Numbered from the stretch's first letter, positions 24,702 through 33,724 are shown. The stretch: 64,000 nucleotides of DNA from Pelagimonas phthalicica (GCF_004364805.1 NZ_SOAP01000003.1:372001-436000); one strand, 5' to 3'. The notes: a model not told the origin generated them from the letters alone. Translations and numbers: made by a program.

Positions 24702-26585
24702 ATGGCTTATGCGAGCATGGACGACCGCAATGCAATTGAACAAGAAATGCCATGGGGTGATCGGGATATTCCGGTCAGTCTCTATGGCCAACTCTGCAAA
24801 ATTGCAGGGAAGTTTCCGGATCGGCCCGCCACCAGTTACCAATTAATGTCCGGGGCCAAGGACAAGGCGGACACGGTCACCTGGCAACAGATGAAAGACC
24901 GGGTCACCCAAAGCGCCAACATGTTCCGCAGCCTTGGCATTGGCGAAAACGATGTGGTGGCCTATGTGCTACCCAATTGCTCTGAAACGATTTATACCCT
25001 TTTGGGCGCGGCAGTAGCCGGGATCGTCAATCCGATCAACCCACTGCTGGAACCCGAACAGATCGGCTCGATCCTGCGCGAAGTGGATGCCAAGGTTGTC
25101 GTGACGCTCAAGGCCTTTCCAAAAACCGATGTCGCGCAAAAGGTCGCCGAAGCCGTGCGCCACGCGCCGCATGTCCACACAGTGATCGAGATCGACCTTA
25201 ACCAATATCTGACACCGCCCAAATCCTGGATCGTGCCTCTGATCCGACCCAAGAATGACGGCAATACGCATGTGGATGTGCTTAATTTCAATAAGGAAAT
25301 TGCCAAGCACAACACCACGCTCGATTTCGAGGACAGCACCGAAGACCGCATCGCGGCCTATTTCCACACCGGCGGTACGACCGGCATGCCAAAGGTCGCT
25401 CAGCACCTTTATTCCGGCATGAATTACAATGGCTGGCTTGGCGCGACGCTGCTGTTTGACGAGACCGACAACATCATGTGCCCGCTGCCGCTGTTCCATG
25501 TCTTTGCGGTGCATGTGATCCTGATGGCGGCCCTGCATTCCGGTGCACATGTGGTGTTTCCAACACCGCAAGGCTATCGCGGCGAGGGCGTGTTCGATAA
25601 TTTCTGGAAGCTCTGCGAGCGCTGGAAAATCAGTTTTATCATCACTGTTCCTACAGCCGTCTCCGCCTTGATGCAGCGCCCCGTGGATGCCGATATTTCT
25701 TCTGTAAAAACAGCGTTTTCCGGCTCGGCCCCGATGCCAATGGAGCTTTTCAAACGCTTTGAAAAGACCTGCGGAGTTACCATTTGCGAAGGCTATGGCT
25801 TGACCGAAGCCACCTGCCTTGTCTCGGTAAACCCACCGGAAGGGGTGAAAAAGGTCGGTTCGGTCGGCATTCCCTTGCCCTATAACAACGTCAAGATCCT
25901 CAAGACAGCAAATGGCGAACCGGTGGAATGCGCCGCGGATGAGATTGGCGAGATCTGCATCTCGAACCCCGGGGTTTTTGCGGGCAGCACCTATACCGAG
26001 ACCGACAAGAACAAGGACCTGTTCCACTACGGCACCTATCTGCGCACCGGCGATTTGGGGCGGTTGGACGAGGATGGCTATCTTTGGATCACTGGCCGGG
26101 CCAAAGACCTGATCATTCGTGGCGGTCACAATATTGACCCGGCAGAGATCGAAGAGGCCCTGCTGGCGCATCCCGCCGTTGCCTTTGCCGGTGCCATCGG
26201 GCAGCCGGATTCCCATGCTGGTGAGCTGCCTTGTGCCTTTGTCGAACTGGTTGACGGGGCCGAGGTCAGTGTCGAAGAACTGCTGGAACACGCGAAAAAG
26301 CATGTTCACGAACGCGCGGCCCATCCCAAGCATCTGACAATCCTGGATGAATTGCCCAAAACCGCTGTTGGCAAAGTGTTCAAACCGGATCTGCGTAAGA
26401 ACGCGATCACCCGGGTCTATAACGGCGCTTTGGAAAAGGCGGATTGCCCGGCGCGCGTGGTATCGGTCATGGATGACAAGAAACGCGGTTTGGTGGCACA
26501 GCTCGAGGCCAATGGCGCGGATGATGCGCAGGTTGGCACGGTTCTGGGGGCCTTCGTTCGGCCTTGGGAATGGGCCGAGGCGTAA
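24702..26585 (+). CDS. Acyl-CoA synthetase (AMP-forming)
   Basis: A 627-residue adenylate-forming enzyme that activates a carboxylic acid through acyl-AMP to the CoA thioester. Motifs: HTGGTTGMPKV (phosphate loop), EGYGLTEATCLVS, YLRTGDLGRLDEDGYLWITG, RAKDLIIRGGHNIDPAEIE and PKTAVGKVFKPDLR with the catalytic lysine. The length is slightly above the usual 540-560, mainly in the middle (SWIVPLIRPKNDGNTHVDV). GGGGAGGAAGGG precedes the ATG. No neighbouring gene defines the substrate. Confidence 0.93.
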   Translation: MAYASMDDRNAIEQEMPWGDRDIPVSLYGQLCKIAGKFPDRPATSYQLMSGAKDKADTVTWQQMKDRVTQSANMFRSLGIGENDVVAYVLPNCSETIYTLLGAAVAGIVNPINPLLEPEQIGSILREVDAKVVVTLKAFPKTDVAQKVAEAVRHAPHVHTVIEIDLNQYLTPPKSWIVPLIRPKNDGNTHVDVLNFNKEIAKHNTTLDFEDSTEDRIAAYFHTGGTTGMPKVAQHLYSGMNYNGWLGATLLFDETDNIMCPLPLFHVFAVHVILMAALHSGAHVVFPTPQGYRGEGVFDNFWKLCERWKISFIITVPTAVSALMQRPVDADISSVKTAFSGSAPMPMELFKRFEKTCGVTICEGYGLTEATCLVSVNPPEGVKKVGSVGIPLPYNNVKILKTANGEPVECAADEIGEICISNPGVFAGSTYTETDKNKDLFHYGTYLRTGDLGRLDEDGYLWITGRAKDLIIRGGHNIDPAEIEEALLAHPAVAFAGAIGQPDSHAGELPCAFVELVDGAEVSVEELLEHAKKHVHERAAHPKHLTILDELPKTAVGKVFKPDLRKNAITRVYNGALEKADCPARVVSVMDDKKRGLVAQLEANGADDAQVGTVLGAFVRPWEWAEA

Positions 26586-26609
26586 CACTCTCAGTCAGGG
26601 GCGCGGTGA

Positions 26610-26653
26610 CAAAAGTTTTGCAAAACTTTTGCAAATTCCGTCGACGGAATTTG
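26610..26653. repeat. Two abutting 22-bp palindromes, locus 2
   Basis: Palindrome 1 (26610-26631) is perfect with half-site CAAAAGTTTTG. Palindrome 2 (26632-26653) is perfect with half-site CAAATTCCGTC. They touch without a gap, as at 13553-13596. The locus follows the acyl-CoA synthetase stop by 25 bases. Confidence 0.82.
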
Positions 26654-26694
26654 GTGGCGCGCACCTGACGCGATCGCGCAAGTAAAACCCAAAG

Positions 26695-26731
26695 AAACAG
26701 CCGCGCTGGATATCAGTTGCGGCTGTTTTTA
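26695..26731. terminator. Terminator between acyl-CoA synthetase and ArsR genes
   Basis: ACAGCCGC (26697-26704) pairs with GCGGCTGT (26719-26726), followed by TTTTT on the plus strand and preceded by an A-rich run, so it could work in both directions for these convergent genes. It touches the ArsR stop codon. Confidence 0.85.
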
Positions 26732-27058
26732 TGCCCCGGCTTTGGCGCAGAACATCTCGTAAAGCAGGGAAATCACGCGGCTGGTATCGTCATTGGCCAG
26801 GCTGTAATAGATCGTCTTGCCGTCACGCCGGGTCGAAACCAGCCCCTCTTCGCGCAGCCGGGCCAGCATCTGACTGACCGCCGCCTGGCGTGTGTCCAAC
26901 AGCGCCTCAAGCTCGCCCACCGATTTTTCACCCGAGCCGAGATGACACAGGATCATCAACCGTCCCTCATGGGCCAGCGTCTTTAGAAAAGACGCGGCAT
27001 GCTGAGCATTGGTGGCCATTTCCTCGGGCGGGGCTGGGGGTTTGGGCATTTGGTTCAC
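26729..27058 (-). CDS. ArsR family transcriptional regulator
   Basis: A 109-residue winged-helix protein: LKTLAHEGRLMILCHLGSGE, then the recognition helix region VGELEALLDTRQAAVSQMLA and the wing LVSTRRDGKTIYYSL. One cysteine lies in helix 3 (ILCHL), the position where metal-sensing ArsR proteins often have a Cys pair, but here only one is present. The start is uncertain: GTG 27058 or ATG 27049. No obvious regulated partner; the catabolic operon upstream is on the same strand but separate. Confidence 0.88.
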   Translation of the reverse strand: MNQMPKPPAPPEEMATNAQHAASFLKTLAHEGRLMILCHLGSGEKSVGELEALLDTRQAAVSQMLARLREEGLVSTRRDGKTIYYSLANDDTSRVISLLYEMFCAKAGA

Positions 27059-27151
27059 GAGGTGCGGTTCCCTGTTGGATTTCGCGACAAGATAAACATG
27101 CTTTGCCCAAAATGCGAGGGGTGGATTGAATTTGCGAGATTGCGGCCTCGG

Positions 27152-28390
27152 TTACGCGGTATCGCGTGGGGCCGGTGCCCCGCCTTCGAACAGGTTGCCG
27201 TTTTTGTAATCACAAGGATCGTCCTGCATCTGCAGGTGCAACCCATCGCCCTCATAGGGATTTGCGCGGGCCAGGTCTTCATCGACCTCGATCCCAAGCC
27301 CCGGAGCCGTGGGGGCGGTGACATAGCCATCTTCGACCCGGATCGTGCTTTTGATCAGCGCGTCATGAAAGGGGGTTTCGATGGTTTCGGCGATCAGCAG
27401 GTTGGGAATGGCCACGCCGAGATGGATATTTGCCGCCCATTCCACCGGGCCAGCATAGAGATGCGGGGCCATTTCGGCATTAAAGCTTTCCGCCAGAACC
27501 GCCAGTTTGCGCGCCTCCCATATGCCGCCGACACGGCCCAAAGCCGGTTGCAGGATCTTGGCCCCGCCCGAACGCAGAACCGTGGCAAATTCGGCGCGGG
27601 TACACATGCGTTCCCCGGTGGCGATGGGGATGCGGACAGAATTCGCAACCTGTTCAAATTCAAGCAGATTGTCAGGCGGGATCGGCTCTTCGTACCAGAG
27701 CGGGAGGTAGGGTTCCAAGGCTTGTCCCAGTCGGATCGCGCCCGAGGTGTTGAACTGGCCATGGGTGCCAAAGAGCAGGTCTGCCTTGTCCCCCACCGCG
27801 TCGCGAATGGCGCGGCAAAAATCGACCGAGCGGGTGATATCGGACATGGCGGGCTGGTGGCCGCCGCGCATGGTATAGGGGCCAGCCGGGTCGAACTTCA
27901 CCGCCGTATAGCCGCGTGCCACGCAATCCGCGGCGGCTTCGGCGGCCATATCTGCATCGCCCCAGAATTCGGGCAGGGGATGATGATCCAGCGGATAAAG
28001 ATAGGTATAGGTGCGGATGCGTTCATTCATCATCCCGCCCAGCAGCGCCCAGACCGGACGGTTGCGCGCTTTGCCCAGAATGTCCCAACAGGCCATCTCA
28101 AACCCCGAAAACGCGCCAATCACTGTCAGATCAGGGCGTTGCGTAAAGCCCGAACTATAGGTGCGGCGGAACATGCGTTCGATGTTCTCCGGGTTTTCGC
28201 CAAGGATGTAGCGCTGGAACACGTCCGTTATCACGGCGCGCATCGCCTCGGGCCCGACGCTTGAAGCATAGCATTCGCCCCAACCTGTGATCCCGTCCTT
28301 GGTGGTCAGCTTGACCAGTATCCAATAACGCCCGCCCCAACCGGGGGCAGGGGGGGCGGTGACGATGATATCAAGATCGCTGATCTGCAT
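27152..28390 (-). CDS. Enolase-superfamily enzyme (mandelate racemase / muconate lactonizing type)
   Basis: A 412-residue protein with the N-terminal capping domain and the C-terminal barrel of the mandelate racemase group. Metal ligands appear in LFGTHGQFN (at the usual Asp position), WYEEPIPPDN (Glu) and IATGERMC (Glu), and MAPHLYAG holds a probable general-base His. Members racemise or dehydrate sugar acids or cycloisomerise lactones; the variant active site (TKDGITGWGECY) resembles galactarolactone cycloisomerase-type proteins. ATG 28390 follows GAGGCCGCC. It is the last gene of the PcaD-PcaB-MFS operon, 113 bases after the MFS gene. Confidence 0.88.
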   Translation of the reverse strand: MQISDLDIIVTAPPAPGWGGRYWILVKLTTKDGITGWGECYASSVGPEAMRAVITDVFQRYILGENPENIERMFRRTYSSGFTQRPDLTVIGAFSGFEMACWDILGKARNRPVWALLGGMMNERIRTYTYLYPLDHHPLPEFWGDADMAAEAAADCVARGYTAVKFDPAGPYTMRGGHQPAMSDITRSVDFCRAIRDAVGDKADLLFGTHGQFNTSGAIRLGQALEPYLPLWYEEPIPPDNLLEFEQVANSVRIPIATGERMCTRAEFATVLRSGGAKILQPALGRVGGIWEARKLAVLAESFNAEMAPHLYAGPVEWAANIHLGVAIPNLLIAETIETPFHDALIKSTIRVEDGYVTAPTAPGLGIEVDEDLARANPYEGDGLHLQMQDDPCDYKNGNLFEGGAPAPRDTA

Positions 28391-28503
28391 GGCGGCCTCG
28401 GGTCTGATGTGTCGGTTCAATCGGGGCAAAGAATGCCCGCCTAGAGAGTGATCTTTGCAGCATGACCCGAGCCGTCATGCAAGAAAACGACAGAAAGCGG
28501 CGT

Positions 28504-29709
28504 TTACGACCTTTGTTGTTGTGACGCCGGGGCAAGGAACAGCGCCAAGGTCAGCACCGTCAGTAACAGCGCCACCAAAAAAGGGGCAGGAGGGAAGTAG
28601 ATGCCGGTTTCGGCGCGGGTGAAATGGGCAAAGGTCGCGGTCATCAACAAGGGCGCGATGGCCATGGCGATGGCCGAGGTCGAGCCAAGCAAGCCCTGCA
28701 ATTCACCCTGCCGCGATGGGCCAAGCCTTTGGGACAGGATCCCTTGCATGGCCGGAGAAAACGCCGCGCCCAAAGCCGCCAACGGGGTGAGGATCAGGGC
28801 CAGCTGGCCCGAGGTCACAACCGACAACGCTCCATAGGAAATCCCGGAGAACACCAGACCGAACAGAGCTGTACCGCGGTTTCCAAGCCGGTTGATCAGG
28901 CTGCGGATCAACACGCCCTGCACCAGAACCAAAGACACGCCAAAGATCGCCAGTGACACGCCGATCATGCCGGGCTCCCAGCCAAAACGCGCTTTGCCGA
29001 AATAGGCCCAAACCGCCGGATAGACGGCGAAACTGACCTGATAGAGGAAGAACCCGATCAACCCGCGCCCAACGCCGGGCAGGTGCGACATGGCGAGAAA
29101 GGCCGAAAACGGGTTGGATTTGCGCAGGACAAAGGGGCGGCGGATGGCGTCGGTAACGGTCTCGCGGAACACCGCCCAGCCGAGCAACCCGTTTGCGCCT
29201 GCCAGAAGCGCGGCAGCCCAGAACGGGGCGCGGGTGCCATATTCGCCCAGCACACCGCCGATCAACGGCCCTAGGATAAAGCCAAGCCCGATGGCCGCCG
29301 AGATCAGGCCAAAGCCCTGCGCCTCTTTGCCCGGCTCGGCAAGGTCGGCCATGGTGGCCGAGGCGGTGGCATGGGTGGCGGCGGTGATGCCGCCAATGAG
29401 GCGACCAATCAACAAGAGCCAGAGCGTTCCGGCCAAGGCCATGACCACGTAATCCGCCGCCATGACCGCCAGCGACACCAACAGAACCGGTCGGCGGCCC
29501 AGCCAGTCTGACAGATTGCCCAAAAGCGGCGAGAACAGGAATTGCATGACCGCAAAGGCGGTGGTCAAAACCCCGCCCCACAGCGCCGCATCAGACAGGG
29601 TTCCGCCAGTGACCTCGGTGATGAGGTCGGGCATGACCGGCATGATCAACCCGACGCCCATCGCGTCGATCATCACGGTTGCCAAGAGGAAGACGGCGGT
29701 GAGGTTCAT
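28504..29709 (-). CDS. MFS transporter, TetA-like
   Basis: A 401-residue protein with 12 hydrophobic segments and the MFS motif GNLSDWLGRRPVLL between helices 2 and 3. The N-terminus (FLLATVMIDAMGVGLIMPVM) is typical of the TCR/Tet drug-export family. Its position between two catabolic genes, 3 bases after pcaB, suggests transport of a substrate or export of an intermediate rather than tetracycline resistance. Confidence 0.9.
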   Translation of the reverse strand: MNLTAVFLLATVMIDAMGVGLIMPVMPDLITEVTGGTLSDAALWGGVLTTAFAVMQFLFSPLLGNLSDWLGRRPVLLVSLAVMAADYVVMALAGTLWLLLIGRLIGGITAATHATASATMADLAEPGKEAQGFGLISAAIGLGFILGPLIGGVLGEYGTRAPFWAAALLAGANGLLGWAVFRETVTDAIRRPFVLRKSNPFSAFLAMSHLPGVGRGLIGFFLYQVSFAVYPAVWAYFGKARFGWEPGMIGVSLAIFGVSLVLVQGVLIRSLINRLGNRGTALFGLVFSGISYGALSVVTSGQLALILTPLAALGAAFSPAMQGILSQRLGPSRQGELQGLLGSTSAIAMAIAPLLMTATFAHFTRAETGIYFPPAPFLVALLLTVLTLALFLAPASQQQRS

Positions 29710-29712
29710 CGA

Positions 29713-31038
29713 TCAGAGCGCGGCCGCGGCTTGCGCAAACCTGCGCGCCTCATCCGGGGCGGTGCCCAATTGCTGGGTCATGTCGAACAGGGTTGCAGGC
29801 AGGTCCGCATGCGCCTCTTTGGCAATGCTGGCCAGATCCTGGCCGGTGTCCCGCGCCTTGGCACATAGGGTCTTGGTCTCGGCCTGCGCCTCTGGGCGTG
29901 GCATCTTGGCAGCAAGGGCAAAGCTCAGCGCCTCGGCCAGAACAAACCCGCCGGTTTCATCAAGGATCTCGGACATGCGGGCGGTATTGGGGCTAAGACC
30001 GCCGCTCACAGCCTCGGCCTGCGCCAGCGCGGCAGCGCAGCATTGGACCAATTGCGGAAAGGTCAGCCATTCGGTGAACCATGCGGCCCCGTCGCGCTGT
30101 TGGCGATGCAGCGCCGCGCCTTGCAAGGTCGTGTTCAACCCTTGCGCATGACGGGCCAGTGCAACCAAAGCAGAGGGCAGCACAGGGTTTTGTTTTTGCG
30201 GCATGGTGGAGGATCCGCCAGCCCCGCCCAGTGTTACCTCGCCAATGCCGGAATGGGTGGCGAGGATCAGGTCCTCGCCAAGCTTGCCCAAGGCAATCGT
30301 GGTGCGGGCCATCCAATCGGCCTGTAGCAGGATCGGGCCGCGATCGGAATGCCAGCTGCGCCCCGGGTCCTGCAGGCCCAGCTTGGCCGCCAGTTCAGCA
30401 CGCAGGGCAATCGGATCATCACCCAGCGCCGAAGCCGTGCCAGCCGCGCCGGAGAGAGAGACCAGCAAGGTCTGCGCGCGCAGCTCTGCCAGGGCCTCAA
30501 GCTGCGCAATCAGCGGCCAGCCCCAACTTGCCACTTGCGCGCCAAAGCTGGTGGGAACGGCGTGCTGCCCATAGCTGCGCGCGGTCATCGGCGTGTCAGC
30601 ATGGGCTTGGGCGAGTTTGGCCAGATTGGCGAGGATGGCGCGCAAATGCGCCTCCATCATGCCAAGGGCACGCTTCATGCGCAGCATCAGGGCGCTGTCC
30701 TGAATGTCTTGCGAGGTCGCGCCCCAATGCAGATATTGCCCGTGTTCGGGCGCTTGTAGGGCTTTGCGAAAGGCGGCGACAAGGCCGGGAACCGTCACGC
30801 CGTTCTGGCCACAGGACTCGGCCAATCCGGCTGGGTCGATCTGCAGCTCAAGGCTGGCGCGGTGTAGGGCCTGGGCGCTGAGCTGCGGGATCGTGCCCGC
30901 CTCGCCCTGAACCAAGGCCAAGGATCCCTGAACCAGCATCATCGCGCGGATTTCGGCGCTGTCGGAAAACAGCTTGCCGATGTCTCCGGCGGGAAAGAGA
31001 GTATTTAGGTGCAGGCTGTCAAAGGGGGTGGCGGGCAT
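29713..31038 (-). CDS. pcaB: 3-carboxy-cis,cis-muconate cycloisomerase family protein
   Basis: A 441-residue fumarase/aspartase-superfamily protein with the signature GGSSTMPQKQNPVLPSALV and the sequence HWGATSQDIQDSALMLRM typical of PcaB. PcaB converts 3-carboxy-cis,cis-muconate to the 4-carboxymuconolactone in the protocatechuate branch of the beta-ketoadipate pathway. PcaC, PcaG and PcaH are not in the window, so the pathway is only partly present here. Operon with the hydrolase (12 bases upstream) and the MFS gene (3 bases downstream). Confidence 0.88.
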   Translation of the reverse strand: MPATPFDSLHLNTLFPAGDIGKLFSDSAEIRAMMLVQGSLALVQGEAGTIPQLSAQALHRASLELQIDPAGLAESCGQNGVTVPGLVAAFRKALQAPEHGQYLHWGATSQDIQDSALMLRMKRALGMMEAHLRAILANLAKLAQAHADTPMTARSYGQHAVPTSFGAQVASWGWPLIAQLEALAELRAQTLLVSLSGAAGTASALGDDPIALRAELAAKLGLQDPGRSWHSDRGPILLQADWMARTTIALGKLGEDLILATHSGIGEVTLGGAGGSSTMPQKQNPVLPSALVALARHAQGLNTTLQGAALHRQQRDGAAWFTEWLTFPQLVQCCAAALAQAEAVSGGLSPNTARMSEILDETGGFVLAEALSFALAAKMPRPEAQAETKTLCAKARDTGQDLASIAKEAHADLPATLFDMTQQLGTAPDEARRFAQAAAAL

Positions 31039-31050
31039 AGAGGGCTCCGG

Positions 31051-31758
31051 TCAGGTCTGGGCGATCTGGTGCAAGAGCGCGGCAAGGCGATCCGGCATCG
31101 AAAAGAAAGGTGAATGAGAGCTGGGCAGGCTGTAGCGGTCACACTCGGGCAGGGCGGTGGCCATCTCGCGCTGAAATTCGGGCGGAATGGCCCGGTCATC
31201 GTCACAGGTGATATAGCTGCGCGCCACCGAAGCGTAGTTTGCGCCGAGATCAGCGGGGGTTTCCTGCGGCAGGATCGGCTGTGGGCACAGGTTTTGCAGC
31301 GCGTAGTCCACCGCTTCGGGACAATCGTGATAGAATTTGTCCTGCGCCATGCTGGGATCAAACCCCATGGTGATGCGGTCCGGCGCAACCTGAAAGGCCT
31401 CGGCCAAGGGCTGGCGCGGCGCTTTGCGGCGTTGATCGGCCAGGCCAAGCCCGGGCCAGGGGATATAGGAACAGAGATAGACCAGCCGCGCGATATGGCT
31501 TGGGTCCAGCTCGGCGGCGCGGGAAATCGGGAACCCGGCCATGGAATGGCCCACAACAATGCTGGGCGCGTCCAGAGCCGCTACGATGGCGCGCGCGTAA
31601 AGGTCAAGCGTCACATCCGCCGCCGGCGTAGTATCCGCCCCGTGCGAGGGCAGGTCAATGGCCTTGGCCTCATGCCCGAGGGCCTGCAATTCAGGGATCA
31701 CATCGCGCCAGCACCAGGCCCCATGACACGAGCCGTGGATCAGCACAAAGCGCGCCAT
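31051..31758 (-). CDS. Alpha/beta hydrolase (methylesterase-like)
   Basis: A 235-residue protein beginning MARFVLIHGSCHGAWCWRDV, the oxyanion-loop pattern of the plant methylesterase/hydroxynitrile lyase type. The nucleophile is in VGHSMAGFP and the catalytic His probably in SSHSPFF near the C-terminus. It lies between pcaD and pcaB in the same operon with no gap, so it may hydrolyse an ester or lactone feeding that pathway. Exact substrate unknown. Confidence 0.85.
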   Translation of the reverse strand: MARFVLIHGSCHGAWCWRDVIPELQALGHEAKAIDLPSHGADTTPAADVTLDLYARAIVAALDAPSIVVGHSMAGFPISRAAELDPSHIARLVYLCSYIPWPGLGLADQRRKAPRQPLAEAFQVAPDRITMGFDPSMAQDKFYHDCPEAVDYALQNLCPQPILPQETPADLGANYASVARSYITCDDDRAIPPEFQREMATALPECDRYSLPSSHSPFFSMPDRLAALLHQIAQT

Positions 31759-32547
31759 TCAGACCAGCCCTTGCGATTTCAGGAAGCCGGTCAGCACTTC
31801 GGCATATTCTTCGGGCTTTTCGACGCAAGGAAGATGTCCCGCCCCGCGGATCAGATGGAATTGCGAGCCAGGGATCAGATCGGTCATTTCACGCACCAGA
31901 TCCGGTGGGGTCGAGCCGTCTTCGGTCCCGGCAATGCCAAGCGCGGGCAGGCGCAGGCCGGATGTGGATGAGATGAAATCAGTTCCTGCAATCGCCGCAG
32001 CACAGCCAACCCAACCGGCCACGGGGGTTTGCAGATGCAGGTTCTCCCAGGCGGGGTAATCCGGTGTCTGGCGGAATTTCTTAGAGAACCAGCGCGTCAT
32101 GGTGGCCTCAAGCGCTGCCTCAAGCCCGCCTGCTTCGACGGTTTTGATCCGGTCCTCCCACATGTCGCGGGTGCCGATTTTGGCGGCTGTGTTTGACAGA
32201 ACCACGGCCTTGACCAGATCAAGGCGTTTCGCGGCCAGCCCTTGGGCAATCAACCCGCCAATAGAGAGGCCGACAAAGACGGCATCCTTGAACCCGGTCA
32301 TCTGCATGAGTTTTTCCGCGTCGCCAACCAGCGCGCCCATGGAATAGCGCCCCTCGGGCGTGTCAGACAGGCCATGACCACGCTTGTCATAGCGCAGGAT
32401 GCGCAGACCAGCGGGCAAGAGCGGCATGATCGGATCCCAAAGCCGCAGGTCTGTCCCCAGCGAATTGGCAAAGACCACCGGCACCCCATCATCAGGCCCA
32501 TCAATCCGGTAATGCAATTTGAATTTACCCATATCGGCCATATGCAT
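31759..32547 (-). CDS. pcaD: 3-oxoadipate enol-lactonase
   Basis: A 262-residue alpha/beta hydrolase. FANSLGTDLRLWDP, the nucleophile motif VGLSIGGLIAQGLA and the histidine region RGAGHLPCVEKP fit PcaD, which opens 3-oxoadipate enol-lactone to 3-oxoadipate. ATG 32547 is chosen for the GGAGG seven bases upstream. It is the first gene of the leftward operon and has a TTAACGCGTTAA palindrome about 50 bases upstream. Confidence 0.9.
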   Translation of the reverse strand: MHMADMGKFKLHYRIDGPDDGVPVVFANSLGTDLRLWDPIMPLLPAGLRILRYDKRGHGLSDTPEGRYSMGALVGDAEKLMQMTGFKDAVFVGLSIGGLIAQGLAAKRLDLVKAVVLSNTAAKIGTRDMWEDRIKTVEAGGLEAALEATMTRWFSKKFRQTPDYPAWENLHLQTPVAGWVGCAAAIAGTDFISSTSGLRLPALGIAGTEDGSTPPDLVREMTDLIPGSQFHLIRGAGHLPCVEKPEEYAEVLTGFLKSQGLV

Positions 32548-32598
32548 GGCATGCCCTCCCTGTCGCGTTTCGGGTTTGACTGACCCAGCAGGAACCAC

Positions 32599-32610
32599 TT
32601 AACGCGTTAA
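32599..32610. promoter_or_regulatory. Palindrome TTAACGCGTTAA, possible operator of the pcaD operon
   Basis: A perfect 12-bp palindrome, 52 bases upstream of the pcaD ATG. No pca regulator gene is adjacent, so the binding protein is unknown. Confidence 0.5.
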
Positions 32611-32716
32611 TGTCTTTGATGCCAGACAGCGTTAAGCGATGTGACAACAACCAGCAACGTTTTTATGTGGCCCAAGATGTAGCCGTTTGGCGCAGGCGAT
32701 GGCAACCAAGGCCAAA

Positions 32717-32745
32717 GAAAAAGGCGGGGTGACCCCGCCTTTTTC
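32717..32745. terminator. Terminator between the pcaD operon and the SlyD-like gene
   Basis: AAAAAGGCGGGG-TGA-CCCCGCCTTTTT, a hairpin flanked by A and T runs, lies just downstream of the SlyD-like gene on the minus strand (stop at 32767) and can serve either strand. Confidence 0.92.
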
Positions 32746-32766
32746 AATTCAGTTCCGAAGGGCGCT

Positions 32767-33225
32767 CTAGCTACCACACCCACAGGATTCGTCGCCACAT
32801 CCGACCGAGACCAGCTCCAGTTCAAAGGTCAGATCCTTGCCCGCCAGCGGGTGGTTGGCGTCCAGGGTGACTTCGGTTTCGGTGACTTCGGTGACGGTTA
32901 CAGGCATGACCTGACCGGTGGGAGATTGCATTTGCAGCTGAATACCAACCTCAAGCGGGATATCGTCGGGGATGTTTTCGCGCGGGATGGCCTGAACGGC
33001 GCGGTCATCCTTTTGACCATAGGCCTCGTCCGCAGGGATATGGATGGTTTTCTTTTCGCCAACGGACATGCCATCGACACCTTTGTCGAAACCGGGGATG
33101 ACCTGACCAGAGCCCAGTTTGAATTCCAGCGGGTCGCGCCCGGCGGAGCTGTCAAAGGTCGAACCGTCATCCAGGGTGCCGGTGTAATGAATGCGAACGG
33201 TATCGCCGGATTTGGCTTGTGTCAT
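32767..33225 (-). CDS. FKBP-type peptidyl-prolyl isomerase (SlyD-like)
   Basis: A 152-residue protein: VRIHYTGTLDDGSTFDSS is the FKBP start, the inserted IF (chaperone) domain lies in the middle, and the C-terminus CGDESCGCGS is a short metal-binding-like tail. SlyD-type proteins catalyse proline isomerisation, act as chaperones and can bind nickel. Length is close to family norm though the metal tail is shorter than in E. coli SlyD. Confidence 0.92.
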   Translation of the reverse strand: MTQAKSGDTVRIHYTGTLDDGSTFDSSAGRDPLEFKLGSGQVIPGFDKGVDGMSVGEKKTIHIPADEAYGQKDDRAVQAIPRENIPDDIPLEVGIQLQMQSPTGQVMPVTVTEVTETEVTLDANHPLAGKDLTFELELVSVGCGDESCGCGS

Positions 33226-33325
33226 CTTGGCCTCGTTTTTCGGGAAATGAATGGACGAGGCCGGACCGCCCGGGTGCTCGTATGGGCGCGCACCCTATGA
33301 GACCCGGACGTGATTTGCAAATGGC

Positions 33326-33724
33326 TTAGCCCTGTTCCGCCGGGGCAGCCGGGGTCATGATGCCAACAGGCGCACCGGTCGGGTCGGCGATGATGGCAAT
33401 GCGGCCGATGCCCGGCACGTCAAAGGCAGGGCGGCGGATTTCGCCCCCGGCGGCAACCGTGGCCTCGACCGAGGCATCCACATCATCCACCGCGATATAG
33501 GTAAACCAATGCGGCGGCACACCGTTCAGATGTTCGAGCAGGCCCAGATCCATCAGGCCGCCGACGGGTTGGTCGCCCTGCATGGCGATCCAATAGACGC
33601 TGCCGGTTTCGGGGTCAGGCATGGAGTCAAAACTCCAGCCGCAGAGGTCGGAATAATAGGCCTTGGCCTTTTCGACATCGCGGGTCATCAGCTCGTTCCA
33701 CCAGATTTTACCGTGGTTTGACAT
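33326..33724 (-). CDS. VOC family protein (glyoxalase-like)
   Basis: A 132-residue vicinal-oxygen-chelate protein: MSNHGKIWWNELMTRDVEKA, VYWIAMQGDQPVGGLMD and PTGAPVGIMTP are typical of the two beta-alpha-beta modules. ATG 33724 is chosen for AAGGAGAG six bases upstream. Substrate unknown; likely a metal-dependent lyase or binding protein. Convergent with nothing; the next gene is divergent. Confidence 0.9.
   Translation of the reverse strand: MSNHGKIWWNELMTRDVEKAKAYYSDLCGWSFDSMPDPETGSVYWIAMQGDQPVGGLMDLGLLEHLNGVPPHWFTYIAVDDVDASVEATVAAGGEIRRPAFDVPGIGRIAIIADPTGAPVGIMTPAAPAEQG

Noticed and set aside
24969-26588. A 539-codon frame on the minus strand
   Set aside because: It lies entirely opposite the acyl-CoA synthetase gene and has no family features; it is the shadow of GC-rich codon use.
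28504-29709. Tetracycline resistance determinant
   Set aside because: The MFS protein is TetA-like in family only; it is inside a catabolic operon and has no TetR gene beside it.
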